Shown: positions 43,423 through 53,315, numbered from the stretch's first letter. The stretch is 64,000 bases of DNA from Deltaproteobacteria bacterium (GCA_017644045.1 JAEPMI010000009.1:186001-250000); one strand, 5' to 3'. A program made the numbers and translations. Notes: generated by a model not told the origin, from the sequence alone.

Positions 43423-43962
43423 ATGGCGCAGACGATTCACGCCCGACCGGCCGAGGCCGGTGCCTCGAGCCAGGCGCTCGACGTGGGCGCGACCTACGAC
43501 GCCCACGCAGAGTTCGTGTGGCGGGCCCTTCACCGAATGGGGGTGGCCAGCGAGGACCTGGCGGATCTGCTCCAGGAGGTCTTCGTGGTCGTCCATCGCC
43601 GACGCGCCGACTACGACCCCGAGCGCCCGATCCGCGGCTGGCTCTGGGGCATCGCGCTCGGGCTGGCGCGGAACCATCGCCGAAAGACGGCGCGGGTGGA
43701 GCGGCTCGACCGTCGGGTCGAGACCACCGTCATCGACGACCCCGAGCGGGCGCTCCGACGGCGTCGGCAGCAGGAGCGGGGTCAGCGACTCCTGGCCGAG
43801 CTCGATCCGGAGAAGCGCGCCGTGTTCGTGATGTTCGAGGTCGAGGCACTCCCGGGACGCGAGATCGCCCGAGTGCTGGATGTCCCGCTCGGCACCGTTC
43901 ACTCGCGACTGCACTCGGCGCGACGCGCGTTGGCGGCGGCCCTCGAGGAGGACGAGCGATGA
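43423..43962 (+). CDS. ECF-type RNA polymerase sigma factor
   Basis: 179 residues from the ATG giving MAQTIHARP; an upstream ATG at 43345 would add non-conserved residues. Region 2 is clear (AHAEFVWRALHRMGVASEDLADLLQEVFVVVHRR) as is region 4 (LAELDPEKRAVFVMFEVEALPGREIARVLDVPLGTVHSRLHSARR). Its stop overlaps the start of the PEGA-domain gene (ATGA), so the two are translationally coupled and the partner probably binds and restrains it. Confidence 0.95.
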   Translation: MAQTIHARPAEAGASSQALDVGATYDAHAEFVWRALHRMGVASEDLADLLQEVFVVVHRRRADYDPERPIRGWLWGIALGLARNHRRKTARVERLDRRVETTVIDDPERALRRRRQQERGQRLLAELDPEKRAVFVMFEVEALPGREIARVLDVPLGTVHSRLHSARRALAAALEEDER

Positions 43963-44753
43963 TCGAGGGACACGGCCAGGACCCGAAGCGCTGGAGAGAC
44001 GGAGGCGCGCCCGAGGGCGCCCTCGCGCTGCTGGCGACGCTCGAAGAGCCGCCGCCGCTGCCGCCGCTGGTGCGCAAGCGGGTGGGGCGTGTCGTCCGCG
44101 CCGCGACGGGGAGCCGACCGGCGGTCCCCTGGATCCCGATCCTGCTCGCGGCCGCGGTCGCGCTCCTCGGGTTCATGGCCGGCTGGCTCTGGTCGGGGGA
44201 ACACGCGAACGAGACCCCGGCCGTGGCGGCGCCGCCCGAGAGCATCGAGCCCGAGCCCGTGGCGCCGACGGTGCTCCCGGCGAGCTCGATGGAGGTCGAG
44301 CCGGAAGCACGCGACGAAGAGCCGGCGGAGCGACGGGAACGACGACGCTCGTCGATGCGCTCGACCCACCCGGACCTGCTCGATCCCTTCGAGGGACGTC
44401 GGGAGCGCGTCGAGCGGCGACGTCGGTCGCAGATGGCCCCGAACGCCGGCGAGCTCCGCGACCCCTTCGCGAATCGTCCGACGATGCAGCCGACCATGGA
44501 GGCGCCCCCGCTCGACCCCTTCGCGGGGAGGAGCGCGGAGACCGCGGAACACGGGTCTCTGGTGATCAACACCATCCCGTGGGCTCGCGTCTTTCTCGAC
44601 GGCGAGGACACCGGACAGAACACGCCCGTGCGGAACTTGCGGGTCTCGCCGGGACGGCACCGGATCGGTCTGCGAACCCAGGACGGGACGATGCACACCG
44701 TCACCGTCACCGTGCACGCGGGCGAGACCATGCGTCTGATGCGCCGACTCTGA
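43959..44753 (+). CDS. Putative anti-sigma/membrane protein with PEGA domain
   Basis: 264 residues. The N-terminal 65 are cytosolic; a transmembrane helix lies at about 65-87. Then a Pro/Glu/Arg linker rich in RRxRR, and a PEGA domain at the C-terminus (about 195-255: GSLVINTIPWARVFLDGEDTGQNTPVRNLRVSPGRHRIGL). The coupling to the sigma gene and the single membrane helix suggest an anti-sigma factor, but no classic zinc-binding motif (HxxxCxxC) is seen, so this is inferred from position. Confidence 0.7.
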   Translation: MIEGHGQDPKRWRDGGAPEGALALLATLEEPPPLPPLVRKRVGRVVRAATGSRPAVPWIPILLAAAVALLGFMAGWLWSGEHANETPAVAAPPESIEPEPVAPTVLPASSMEVEPEARDEEPAERRERRRSSMRSTHPDLLDPFEGRRERVERRRRSQMAPNAGELRDPFANRPTMQPTMEAPPLDPFAGRSAETAEHGSLVINTIPWARVFLDGEDTGQNTPVRNLRVSPGRHRIGLRTQDGTMHTVTVTVHAGETMRLMRRL

Positions 44754-44774
44754 CGGGCGTGTACCGTCCGTCGC

Positions 44775-45269
44775 ATGCGGACGATGCTCACCCTCGCGGC
44801 GCTGGCGCTCGGCTGTGGCTCCTCGACGACGATCCCCGACGACGACCCGCCCACCGACGCCGGCGGAGAGTCGGACGGTGGGGGCGAGTCGGACGCCGGC
44901 AGCTCGTCGTCGCTGAGCCAGGGCGTGATCTACGACGACTGCGGACCGGCGGACGGGCCCGCGATCGGAGGCTTCGTGATCGGTGGCGACGCGCCGATGT
45001 GCGACGGATCGCGGACCAGCAGCGCGACGCCCCGGCTCGAGATCTACGCCGCCGGGAGCGGCCCGAGCTGGTCGGTCGGAGAAGACTTCGTCACGTTCCG
45101 CTACTGCCCGGAAGAGAGCGCGTGCGAGGACGCGACGAGCGGCACGCTGAGCCTCGATCCACCGATGGGCGATCGCACCACCGTCCAGGTCGATCTGGTT
45201 TTCCCGTCCATTTCCATCGAGGACGGATTCATCGTTCAGCTCTGCGCGGACGACGTGCTCTGCGGGTGA
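44775..45269 (+). CDS. Small secreted lipoprotein, unknown
   Basis: 164 residues. Signal MRTMLTLAALALGC with lipobox LALGC, then a Ser/Gly/Asp-rich linker and a compact beta domain with five Cys (DDCGPADG, MCDG, FRYCPEESACED, LCADDVLCG). No known family. It follows the PEGA gene by 21 bases and may be part of the sigma-factor operon, perhaps a target or a periplasmic sensor, but this is a guess. Confidence 0.65.
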   Translation: MRTMLTLAALALGCGSSTTIPDDDPPTDAGGESDGGGESDAGSSSSLSQGVIYDDCGPADGPAIGGFVIGGDAPMCDGSRTSSATPRLEIYAAGSGPSWSVGEDFVTFRYCPEESACEDATSGTLSLDPPMGDRTTVQVDLVFPSISIEDGFIVQLCADDVLCG

Positions 45270-45315
45270 GCTTCCGCGCTGGAACCGAGGTGGGCCTGCC
45301 GCTACGGTCCGCGCG

Positions 45316-47367
45316 ATGACCAAGAAGACTCTCCTCTGGGCGACCCTCCCCTGGATCGCGATCGCCTGCGGCGGCTCCACGACCACCGTCCGTGACACCC
45401 CTCCGCAACCGACCTTCAACGCGTCGATCGCACCCTGGGGCTTCGAGCTCGCGGACATGGATCGCGCGGTCGAGCCTGGAGACGACTTCTTCACCTACGC
45501 GAACGGCGCGTGGCTCGAGCGCTTCGAGATCCCCGCACAGTTCTCCAACTACGGCGCGTTCACGGTGCTCTTCGAGGAAGCCGAGGCGCAGCAGAAGGCC
45601 ATCGCCGAGGAGGTCGCGGCCACCGAGTCGGAGGAGGGCAGCGACAGCCAGCGGATCGGAGACCTCTACGAGAGCTACCTCGACACCGACCGCATCGAGG
45701 AGCTCGGCATGGAGGCCGCCGCAGCGGACCTCGCGGCGTACCAGGCGCTCGCGGACCACGAGGCCGTGGCGCGCGTCATGGCGGACCCAGCGCTGGGCAC
45801 CTCGCCGATCGGTTTCTACGTCGACCTCGATCCGAAGGACACCGATCGCTACATCGTGCACCTCACCCAGGCCGGACTCGGTCTGCCGGACCGCGACTTC
45901 TATCTGGAAGAGAACTTCGCCGAGATCCGCGAGCAGTACAAAGCCTTCGTCCAACAGATGCTGGAGCTCGGGAACGTCGAGGACGCGGAGACGAAGGCCG
46001 CGGCGATCTTCGAGCTCGAGAAGGCCATCGCCGAGGTCCACTGGCCGCGCGCGAAGCGCCGCGACCGCGACCTGACCTACAACCTCACCGAGCAGGCCGA
46101 GCTCCCGACGCTCGCCCCCGGCTTCCCCTGGGCGGTCTACGCCGAGGCCTCGGGCTTTGCTGGCGAGACGGATCTCAACATCCGCGAGAAGGACGCCATC
46201 CAGGCGCTCGCCGCGCTCTTCGGTGAGACGCCGGTCGACACGTGGAAGGCCTACCTCCAGTTCCACTACATCCACAGCTTCGCGGACGTGCTCCCGCGCG
46301 CCATCGACGAGGCGAACTTCGCCTTCTACGGCGTGGTCCTCAGCGGCCAGCCCGAGCAGCGCGACCGTTGGAAGCGAGCGATCGACGCCGTGAACGGATC
46401 GGTCGGCGAGGCGATGGGTCGCCTCTACGTCGAGCGGCACTTCCCGGCGGAAGCCAAGGCGCAGATGCTCGCGCTCGTCGAGAACGTGAAGCGCGCCTTT
46501 CTCGAACGACTCGAGGCCCTCGACTGGATGAGCGAGGAGACCAAGGCCGAGGCCCGCACCAAGCTCGAGGCCTTCCGCGCGAAGATCGCCTACCCCGACG
46601 AGTGGGAGGACTACGGCGACCTCTCGATCGTCGCCGGTGACGCGCTCGGCAACAGCAAGCGGAGCATCGCGTGGCACCACCAGGACCAGGTCGGCAAGCT
46701 CGGCGGTCCGGTCGATCGCAACGAGTGGTTCATGACGCCGCAGACGGTCAACGCCTACTACTCCGGCACCCGCAACGAGATCGTGTTCCCCGCCGCGATC
46801 CTCCAGCCGCCCTTCTTCGACCCCGACGCCGACATGGCGATCAACTACGGTGGCATCGGCGCCGTGATCGGCCACGAGATCGGCCACGGCTTCGACGACC
46901 AGGGCCGCAAGTCCGACGGCCACGGCCTCCTTCGGGACTGGTGGACCGCCGAAGACAAGGAGCGCTTCCAGCAGCGCGCCACGCGCCTCGGCTCCCAGTA
47001 CGCCAGCTACGAGCCGCTCCCCGGCATGAACCTCGATCCCGAGCTGACCATGGGCGAGAACATCGGCGACCTCGGTGGGCTCACCCTCGCCTACCACGCC
47101 TACCACCTCGCCCTCGGCGAGGCGGAGCCGCCGGTGCTCGACGGGTTCAGCGGCGACCAGCGCTTCTTCCTCGCGTGGGCGCAGGTGTGGAAGCGCAAGT
47201 ACCGCGAGGCGGAGCTTCGCCGGCGGATCGTCACCGACCCGCACAGCCCTTCGCAGTATCGAACCAACGGCATCGTCCGAAACCTCGACGCCTGGTACGA
47301 GGCGTTCGGTGTGGAGGCCGACGACGCGCTCTACCTCCCCCCCGAAGAGCGTGTCTCCATCTGGTAG
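45316..47367 (+). CDS. M13-family metallopeptidase (neprilysin/PepO-like)
   Basis: 683 residues, typical for M13. Lipoprotein-like N-terminus (LLWATLPWIAIAC, lipobox AIAC) implies export. Zinc site: HEIGH (His520-His524) and the third ligand in ENIGDLGG (Glu581), with the conserved NAYY and IVFPAAILQPPFFD blocks before. It cleaves peptides on the N-side of hydrophobic residues. C-terminal NLDAWYEAFGV and ISIW-like (VSIW) end are family hallmarks. Confidence 0.95.
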   Translation: MTKKTLLWATLPWIAIACGGSTTTVRDTPPQPTFNASIAPWGFELADMDRAVEPGDDFFTYANGAWLERFEIPAQFSNYGAFTVLFEEAEAQQKAIAEEVAATESEEGSDSQRIGDLYESYLDTDRIEELGMEAAAADLAAYQALADHEAVARVMADPALGTSPIGFYVDLDPKDTDRYIVHLTQAGLGLPDRDFYLEENFAEIREQYKAFVQQMLELGNVEDAETKAAAIFELEKAIAEVHWPRAKRRDRDLTYNLTEQAELPTLAPGFPWAVYAEASGFAGETDLNIREKDAIQALAALFGETPVDTWKAYLQFHYIHSFADVLPRAIDEANFAFYGVVLSGQPEQRDRWKRAIDAVNGSVGEAMGRLYVERHFPAEAKAQMLALVENVKRAFLERLEALDWMSEETKAEARTKLEAFRAKIAYPDEWEDYGDLSIVAGDALGNSKRSIAWHHQDQVGKLGGPVDRNEWFMTPQTVNAYYSGTRNEIVFPAAILQPPFFDPDADMAINYGGIGAVIGHEIGHGFDDQGRKSDGHGLLRDWWTAEDKERFQQRATRLGSQYASYEPLPGMNLDPELTMGENIGDLGGLTLAYHAYHLALGEAEPPVLDGFSGDQRFFLAWAQVWKRKYREAELRRRIVTDPHSPSQYRTNGIVRNLDAWYEAFGVEADDALYLPPEERVSIW

Positions 47368-47418
47368 CGCGTCCATAGCGCTTTGAGTTCGAGCGCCGTC
47401 GGTGGGACTCTCCGGTCC

Positions 47419-49131
47419 ATGCGATCGAACGGAGTGGACCGCCGATGGCGGTGGAGTTGGCTGACGCTCATCGGCCTGCTGGCGTGCGGAGGTGCGAACG
47501 AATCGGAGGAGTCGGCGGACCCGATCGCGCCCGGTGCCGAAGCGCCGGTCGACGGAGACCTCGCCGAGGTCGCGGGTGACGAGGCGCTCGCGACGGTCTT
47601 CTTCCAACCGCACCGGTGGCCCGAGGTGCGCGACGCGATCCGTGGCGCCCTCGCCGCTCCGCTGCCGGAGGAGGTCCGCCACTATCTGAGCCTCCCGCTC
47701 GAAGAGGCGCTCCGAGCAGCGCACGCGCGACGCATGGCCGACGCGCTGAGCGAGCTCCGCGGCGTGGACACCGAGCGACCGATGGTGCTGCGCTTCGCCG
47801 AGACGAACGACGATGGTCTCGCGTGGGTCACGGAGCTCGCCGCGAACGATTTTCGGCTGAGCGACAGTCCTTCCGGCATCCGCCACGTGTTGGCCGTCCC
47901 GGCGAGCGACCCGGTCGCGCTCGAGCGCTCGCTCGGCCGAGCGCTCGATCACCTCTGTCGCCCCGAGGACGGTGAGCGCCGATGTCCGGGCGGTTGGGGT
48001 GTGCGCATCGAGGCCGAGAGTCGCTGGGTCTGGGCCATCTTCGGCGAGCTCGACGCGCCGCTCCGTGGCTCGGGTGAGGCCTCGGGCACTTTGCGCTGGG
48101 CGATGGACCCGCGGTGGCCCGCCGCGGCCTACTTCCGCCACTCCGCGATGCGCAGCACCGCCGTCCACGTGGGCGTCCGCCAGATGCGTCAGGCGCTGGC
48201 ATATGCTTCTGCCGACTACCTGAACCAGCTGGCGACGGCCGGCCTCGCCGAAGTGATCGCGGCCCACTCCCGGACCGCGCCCTACGGCACCGAGGTGGAC
48301 GAGGGTGCGCTCGCCCTCCGCGCGGAGCCGGCGTCGCTCCTCTTCGTCGGGCACCTCACGCCACGCGCGACCGACGCGCTCGCGGCCGCGGACGCCGAGC
48401 CGAGCGGCGTCCCGTCGCCTCGCACCGAGCATCAGCACCTCGAGGTCCGCTCCGCCCTTCCACTGCGCGGCGCCGTGCGACAGGTGGTGCCTCCGTTCGC
48501 GATCCCGCGGGACGATCCGCGGCGGGCGCTACGCGCGGTCTCCCGCTGTGGCCCGTACTGCTTGTTCGGGACCCTGTCCCAGCCTCTGGCGTCCGCACGA
48601 CTGGCGACCGATCTCCACGCCATGGAAGCCATCGCCGAGCACGTCCGATACGTGCCCGACAGCTCGCTGGGCCAGGGCGGACTGCAGGCGCACCTGGACA
48701 TCGCCGGCATCGCGAGGGTCGAGGGGAGTCGCGACCTCCAGAAGATCTCGACGCTCGTCCCGGCGCTCCATCTGAACGCGCGGGTGGAGGGCGCGACGCT
48801 CGCCGGAGCCATCGGTGTCCAGCCGAATCTCCCGTTCACCACGCCGCCGCTCGGCGCGGGCGAACGGCAGGCGTTCGACCCGGACCAGCTCGCCTGCCTC
48901 GAACGGCTCGAGCAGAGCACCGTCGACACCCTCGAGGCGCTCCACTCGATCGACGGCGCTCAGCATTCGCAGGTGCTCCAGGCCGGGAAGGCAGAAGCGA
49001 GCCGCTCGCTGACCTGCATCACCGACCCGACGCTCCGCGCGGAGGCCGACGCCTACCTGCGCGCGCTCGACGCGGTCGGCCAGCTGAGCGCGCCTCCGCC
49101 GGACGAGCCGGTCCAGGAGCTCACCCCGTAG
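47419..49131 (+). CDS. Lipoprotein of unknown function
   Basis: 570 residues. Signal with lipobox LLAC (RRWRWSWLTLIGLLAC), then an acidic Glu/Asp/Pro linker. The rest is a soluble mixed alpha/beta domain without recognised motif. It appears to have two similar halves, judged by alternating blocks of hydrophobic strands around residues 170-220 and 430-480, which is only a visual impression. A vWA gene follows after 33 bases and may be in the same operon. Confidence 0.6.
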   Translation: MRSNGVDRRWRWSWLTLIGLLACGGANESEESADPIAPGAEAPVDGDLAEVAGDEALATVFFQPHRWPEVRDAIRGALAAPLPEEVRHYLSLPLEEALRAAHARRMADALSELRGVDTERPMVLRFAETNDDGLAWVTELAANDFRLSDSPSGIRHVLAVPASDPVALERSLGRALDHLCRPEDGERRCPGGWGVRIEAESRWVWAIFGELDAPLRGSGEASGTLRWAMDPRWPAAAYFRHSAMRSTAVHVGVRQMRQALAYASADYLNQLATAGLAEVIAAHSRTAPYGTEVDEGALALRAEPASLLFVGHLTPRATDALAAADAEPSGVPSPRTEHQHLEVRSALPLRGAVRQVVPPFAIPRDDPRRALRAVSRCGPYCLFGTLSQPLASARLATDLHAMEAIAEHVRYVPDSSLGQGGLQAHLDIAGIARVEGSRDLQKISTLVPALHLNARVEGATLAGAIGVQPNLPFTTPPLGAGERQAFDPDQLACLERLEQSTVDTLEALHSIDGAQHSQVLQAGKAEASRSLTCITDPTLRAEADAYLRALDAVGQLSAPPPDEPVQELTP

Positions 49132-49164
49132 ATCGTTTCTGGCGGTCGCGCGTCTGGGGTCTCC

Positions 49165-50109
49165 ATGGCCCGACGCAGCGCTCTCGCCCTCGCCCTCGTC
49201 CTCGGTGCTCTGGCCGCCCCCGCGGCGGCCCAGCCCGGAGCCGAGACTCTCCGTGGACCCCGGATCGACGTGGTCTTCGCCATCGATGCCACCGGCTCGA
49301 TGGCCGATGAGATCCAGCAGGTGAAGCAACACCTCTGGGCGACCGCCAACGGCATTCTCCAGGGAGACCCACAGCCGGACGTTCGCTTCGGCCTGGTCGT
49401 CTACCGCGACCGGAGTGACTCGGAGCACACCCGCGTGGTGCCGCTGACCCGGGACGTGGACGCGATCCACCGCGAGCTCATGAACCTGCAAGCCACCGGC
49501 GGCGGCGACTACCCCGAGGACGTGGACGCGGCGCTCCAGCTCGCGGTCGACGAGATGAACTGGAGCGACACCGGCGCGCGACTCGTCTTCCTCATCGGCG
49601 ACGCCCCGCCGAAGGACTACGGAGTGGACCGCAACGGGCTCCTCGAGCGAGCCCGCCGCGCGGAGATCACCTTCCACACCGTGCAGGCCAGCGGCATGAC
49701 TCCGGAGGGCGGCACGCTCTTCACTCAGATCGCGCAGCTGACCGGCGGCGAGGCGGAGATCCTCACCTACCGACAGATGATCGCGCACAACGGTCGGCAG
49801 CGACTCCTGCTGCGTCGCGGTGAAGAGGTCTTCATGAGCCGGCGGCCGCTGCGCGAGCGCGAGCGCGCTCTCTCCTTCCGCGAGCTGCGCTCCCGGAACC
49901 TCATCCAGCCGGCGCCCGCGGCGGTCGCCCGTCGGGCGGCACCGGCGCGACCGGGACGCCGCATGACACGCGGCCGCGCGGGTGGTGGCTCCCCGCGCAG
50001 CGCGGCACCGGCGGCAGCCGCGCCGGTGGAGTTCTCCGACAGCGACATCGGCGGCATCGTGAACCGGGAAGCACGCCGCGCCGCCGAGGCCGAGGGCGTC
50101 GCCTACTGA
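49165..50109 (+). CDS. Secreted vWA-domain protein
   Basis: 314 residues. Sec signal MARRSALALALVLGALAAPAAAQ. A von Willebrand A domain fills about 35-210: the MIDAS start is FAIDATGSMADE, and a later conserved D/T cluster follows (GGGDYPEDVDAALQ). It is a metal-dependent ligand-binding module, ligand unknown. The C-terminal about 100 residues are Arg/Ala/Pro-rich and probably disordered. It faces the sulfatase-like gene with 3 bases between stops. Confidence 0.85.
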   Translation: MARRSALALALVLGALAAPAAAQPGAETLRGPRIDVVFAIDATGSMADEIQQVKQHLWATANGILQGDPQPDVRFGLVVYRDRSDSEHTRVVPLTRDVDAIHRELMNLQATGGGDYPEDVDAALQLAVDEMNWSDTGARLVFLIGDAPPKDYGVDRNGLLERARRAEITFHTVQASGMTPEGGTLFTQIAQLTGGEAEILTYRQMIAHNGRQRLLLRRGEEVFMSRRPLRERERALSFRELRSRNLIQPAPAAVARRAAPARPGRRMTRGRAGGGSPRSAAPAAAAPVEFSDSDIGGIVNREARRAAEAEGVAY

Positions 50110-50112
50110 TCG

Positions 50113-52044
50113 TCAGGGTCGGTAGGGCGGCTCGTAGCCGCCGGCGCGGAGCTGGTGGACCTCGAAGAAGCGATCGAGGAAAGCGACTGCGGCTTCCATC
50201 TCCGCAGTGGGCTCACCGACCCGATCTTCCGTCTCGCCAGGGTCGACGTTCAGGTCGTAGATCTCGAGGGTGCCCCGACGCAGATCCCGGATGACCTTGA
50301 TGCCGCTCGGCGTCAGCAACGAGCGCATCAAGCGGGTCTCCGCGAGCACTGGTCGCGTGAGCTCGGCGTCCCGTCCATGGAGCCAGGGGAGCAGACTCTG
50401 ACCCACCATCCGGCCAGGCGTGGGCTGGGCGAAGACGTCGAGAATGGTCGGCCCGAGATCGACCAGGCTCACCAGCCGCTCCTCGGTCCCCGGCTCGATG
50501 CCCGGTCCGGTGATCACCAAGGGCACGTGGATCAGCTCCTCGTAGAGCCCGTAGGCATGCTGCGTACGGCCGCGCTCTCCGAAGCCCTCCCCGTGGTCCG
50601 CGGTGACGATGAAGAAGGTCCGCTCGGCCAGTCCTGCCTCGTCGATCGCCGCGCGGATCTCACCGAGGTGGCGGTCGGCATGCTCGGCCTCGGCGAGGTA
50701 GCTCAGGAAGTCGGTCTCCTTCACTCCGCCCCGCGTGTAGGGGCCGTGCGGGTCCATCCAGTGGGCGTAGAGGAACGCCGGCTGCTCCGGCCCCAGCGAC
50801 TCGAGGCTGGCGATCATCCGGGGGAAGAGGTCGTCCGAGTGGTTCCAGCGTCGGCTCCCCTCGCGAGGCTCGCTCGGCGGCTCGTAGTGCTCCACCGCGA
50901 AGCCGCGGGCCACACCGAACTCGTCGATCATCCAATCGCTGGCGGGATGGTGGATCGTGCGGACCCCTGCGTCGGTCAGCAGCTCCGGAAAGCGAGGGGT
51001 CGGGTCACGCAGGGGCCAGAGATGTCGCCAGCGAGTGCCGCGTTCCCATCGCTGTTGGGAGAAGAGCGTGCCGGTGAAGATCGTGGTGAGCGTGTTCACC
51101 GTCATCGACCCCGGCGCGTGAGCGTTGGTGAAGTCGACGCCTTCTTCCGCGAGGGCCACCAGGTTCGGGAGGTGCGGGCGTGTGTCGTCGCGACGGATCA
51201 GGTCCGCGCGTAGGGCATCGATGGAGACCAGGACCACGACTGGCGCCGCGGGCCGCTCGAGGTCGGTCGGCGGCACCGGCTCGCGCTTGCCCGCGGGTCG
51301 GAGCCAGACGTCCTCGCGCACCCGTGGACCGGTGCTCGCCAGCTCGGCCGCCGGCCAAGGAAGCAACGTGAGCAGGACGCCGCCGTCGCGCGCCAGCGCC
51401 GAGCGCACGGCCGCCGGCGCCGGGATGGCGATGCTGCCGAGGGCCACGAGCGCAGCGACACCGAACGCGATCCGTTGCGCCCGTGGTCGCTCTTCGCGCT
51501 CGCCGCGCCCGCCGGCCGCGAAGAGGCTCGCCAGCACCAGCCCGTAGAGGTGGAGACCTGCGTAGAGCCCCGGCAGCACGAAGGGCTCGGCGAGCGCTGC
51601 GGCAAACGCGATCGCGACGGTGGCGACCCACACTCGCCGAAGCCTGCGGCCGAGAGCCCAGGCCGCGACGGCCAGCCCCCCTGCGAGCAGCGTCCCGGCA
51701 GCGACGATCGCCAGCTCGGCTCCCGGCCCGACTCGCGCGGCGAACGACTCCAGCTCGGCAGGGATCACGATCGCACTCGACGCTGTGGCGAGGACGAACG
51801 CGGCGGCGTTCTTCCGTCGTCCGCGCAGGCCGAGTCGAGCACCCAGCCACAGGAGAGCCGCCAAGAGACCACCGATGAAGAGCAGATGACCCGCCGCGTA
51901 CGCGACGTGCAGCCAGTGACTGAGCGCGAGGGGCGGATGGCGGAGCGCGATCCCCAGCGCACTGCCGACCGCCACGACGCCGAAGCCCTCGAGCGCGGCT
52001 CGAGGTCCGCGCGACGTCGGTGTCGTTTGTGTCGGGGCCGTCAC
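50113..52044 (-). CDS. Membrane sulfatase-like (alkaline-phosphatase superfamily) protein
   Basis: 643 residues from the GTG at 52044; an ATG 39 bases upstream is an alternative. The first about 200 residues have about six transmembrane helices. The catalytic domain (about 240-640) has the metal Asp in VLVSIDALRADLI, then GSMTVNTLTTIFTG (a Thr/Ser-type nucleophile region, no Cys for formylglycine), YAHWMDPHGPY and TADHGEGFGERG. This layout fits LtaS or phosphoethanolamine-transferase relatives more than true sulfatases; the substrate is unknown. It is divergent from the MBL-fold gene by 48 bases. Confidence 0.85.
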   Translation of the reverse strand: MTAPTQTTPTSRGPRAALEGFGVVAVGSALGIALRHPPLALSHWLHVAYAAGHLLFIGGLLAALLWLGARLGLRGRRKNAAAFVLATASSAIVIPAELESFAARVGPGAELAIVAAGTLLAGGLAVAAWALGRRLRRVWVATVAIAFAAALAEPFVLPGLYAGLHLYGLVLASLFAAGGRGEREERPRAQRIAFGVAALVALGSIAIPAPAAVRSALARDGGVLLTLLPWPAAELASTGPRVREDVWLRPAGKREPVPPTDLERPAAPVVVLVSIDALRADLIRRDDTRPHLPNLVALAEEGVDFTNAHAPGSMTVNTLTTIFTGTLFSQQRWERGTRWRHLWPLRDPTPRFPELLTDAGVRTIHHPASDWMIDEFGVARGFAVEHYEPPSEPREGSRRWNHSDDLFPRMIASLESLGPEQPAFLYAHWMDPHGPYTRGGVKETDFLSYLAEAEHADRHLGEIRAAIDEAGLAERTFFIVTADHGEGFGERGRTQHAYGLYEELIHVPLVITGPGIEPGTEERLVSLVDLGPTILDVFAQPTPGRMVGQSLLPWLHGRDAELTRPVLAETRLMRSLLTPSGIKVIRDLRRGTLEIYDLNVDPGETEDRVGEPTAEMEAAVAFLDRFFEVHQLRAGGYEPPYRP

Positions 52045-52092
52045 GACTCGGAGGGTAGACCACGAAGCTCGACCTCGTGCCACGATGGACCC

Positions 52093-53058
52093 ATGCGACG
52101 CGCGACGACCGAGCGGTGGACCACGATCGCCCTCACCTTCGCGCTCCTCGGCTGCTCGGAGGATGAACCGGTGCAGGAACCCGTTCCGGCGCGAACGGCG
52201 GAGCCTGTGCAGGAGCCGAGCGCGCCGCCGAGCTCCAGTTCCGATAGCTGGCGCACCGAGGTGGTGATCGTCGGCTCCGGAACACCGGTCCCCGACCCGT
52301 CACGCTCCGGTCCCGCGACCGTCGTTCTCGTCGATGGGGAGCCGATGCTCTTCGACGCCGGCCCCGGCGTGGTTCGAGCGATGGTGGCCGCCGAGCTCGA
52401 GCCCACGGCGGTGACGCGAGCCTTCCTGACTCACCTGCACTCGGACCACACGCTCGGCCTCCCGGACCTGGTGCTGACGCCGTGGGTCGTCGGTCGCGAC
52501 GCCGCGCTCGAGGTGATCGGACCACCCGGGACCGAAGCCATGGTCGACCATCTCGTCGCGGCCTTCGCCGAGGACCGGCGAGTCCGCACGGATGGCCTCG
52601 AGGGCAAGGGTCCACTCCGAGTCGACGCGTCCGACGTGGAGCCGAGTTCGGTCTTCGAGTCGGATCGGGTGCGCGTCGAGGCTTTCGCCGTCGAGCACGG
52701 GAGCTGGGAGCACGCCTACGGCTACCGGGTGGATGGACCCGACCGACGGCTCGTGATCTCCGGAGACACCGGCCCCAGCGACGCCATCGTCCAGGCCTGC
52801 GACGGATGCGACGTGCTGGTCCACGAAACCTACTCGACCGCGCGCTACGCGGGACTGCCGGAGTCGGCCAGGCGCTACCACGGTGCGTTTCACACCTCCG
52901 CGGCCGACGTGGGACGGCTCGCGACGCGTGCGCGAGCGAAGGCGGTGGTCCTGACGCACCTGCTGCTCTGGGGCGCCACGCCAGAGTCGCTGGTGGCGGA
53001 GGTGCGCGAACACTTCGACGGAGAGGTGGTCGTAGGGCACGACGGACTTCGGTTCTGA
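52093..53058 (+). CDS. MBL-fold hydrolase lipoprotein (RNase Z-like)
   Basis: 321 residues. Signal MRRATTERWTTIALTFALLGC (lipobox LLGC), then a short Pro/Glu linker. The metallo-beta-lactamase core begins VIVGSGTPVPDPSRSGP, with the zinc motif THLHSDHTLG (HxHxDH), a later SGDTGPSD Asp ligand, VHETYS and a final LTHLL. This is the RNase Z/arylsulfatase-like branch, but the signal implies a role outside the cytoplasm. Its last codons (FRF-like TTCGGTTCT) merge into the start of the heptamer array. Confidence 0.9.
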   Translation: MRRATTERWTTIALTFALLGCSEDEPVQEPVPARTAEPVQEPSAPPSSSSDSWRTEVVIVGSGTPVPDPSRSGPATVVLVDGEPMLFDAGPGVVRAMVAAELEPTAVTRAFLTHLHSDHTLGLPDLVLTPWVVGRDAALEVIGPPGTEAMVDHLVAAFAEDRRVRTDGLEGKGPLRVDASDVEPSSVFESDRVRVEAFAVEHGSWEHAYGYRVDGPDRRLVISGDTGPSDAIVQACDGCDVLVHETYSTARYAGLPESARRYHGAFHTSAADVGRLATRARAKAVVLTHLLLWGATPESLVAEVREHFDGEVVVGHDGLRF

Positions 53059-53059
53059 G

Positions 53060-53250
53060 GGGCCGTCGGTTCTCGGCCGACTGCGGTCGGTTCTCGGCTG
53101 TCGGCCGTCGGCTGTCGGTTCTCGGAGTCGGCCGTCGGCTGTCGGTTCTCGGCCGTCGGTTGTCGGTTCCCGGAGTCGGCCGTCGGCGTCGGTGGTGGGT
53201 TCTCGGAGTCGGCCGTCGGCGTCGGCGTCGGCGTCCGCGTCGGGTCGGAA
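53060..53250 (-). repeat. Left heptamer array (NNNTCGG units)
   Basis: About 25 degenerate seven-base units of the form NNNTCGG (top strand), for example TTCTCGG, CCGTCGG and CTGTCGG, with occasional six-base units. As reverse complement they read CCGANNN, the same as the right array, so the two arrays are inverted copies around the four-helix-bundle gene. Confidence 0.85.
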
Positions 53251-53273
53251 TCGGACCGCGGACGAGGAACCCC

Positions 53274-53300
53274 GACCCGCCGGGAGGTGCCCGGCGGGTC
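53274..53300 (-). terminator. Perfect 11-bp hairpin after the four-helix-bundle gene
   Basis: GACCCGCCGGG pairs with CCCGGCGGGTC around AGGTG. On the minus strand it lies 15 bases after the gene stop and is followed by GGGGTTCCTCG. It is a likely transcript end for the cassette gene, though the U-run is weak. Confidence 0.6.
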
Positions 53301-53315
53301 GGTCCCGCGCTTCGA

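Noticed and set aside
45229-48438. A 1,069-residue open frame on the minus strand
   Set aside because: Antisense to the M13 peptidase, whose HEIGH and ENIGD motifs show that strand to be the coding one.
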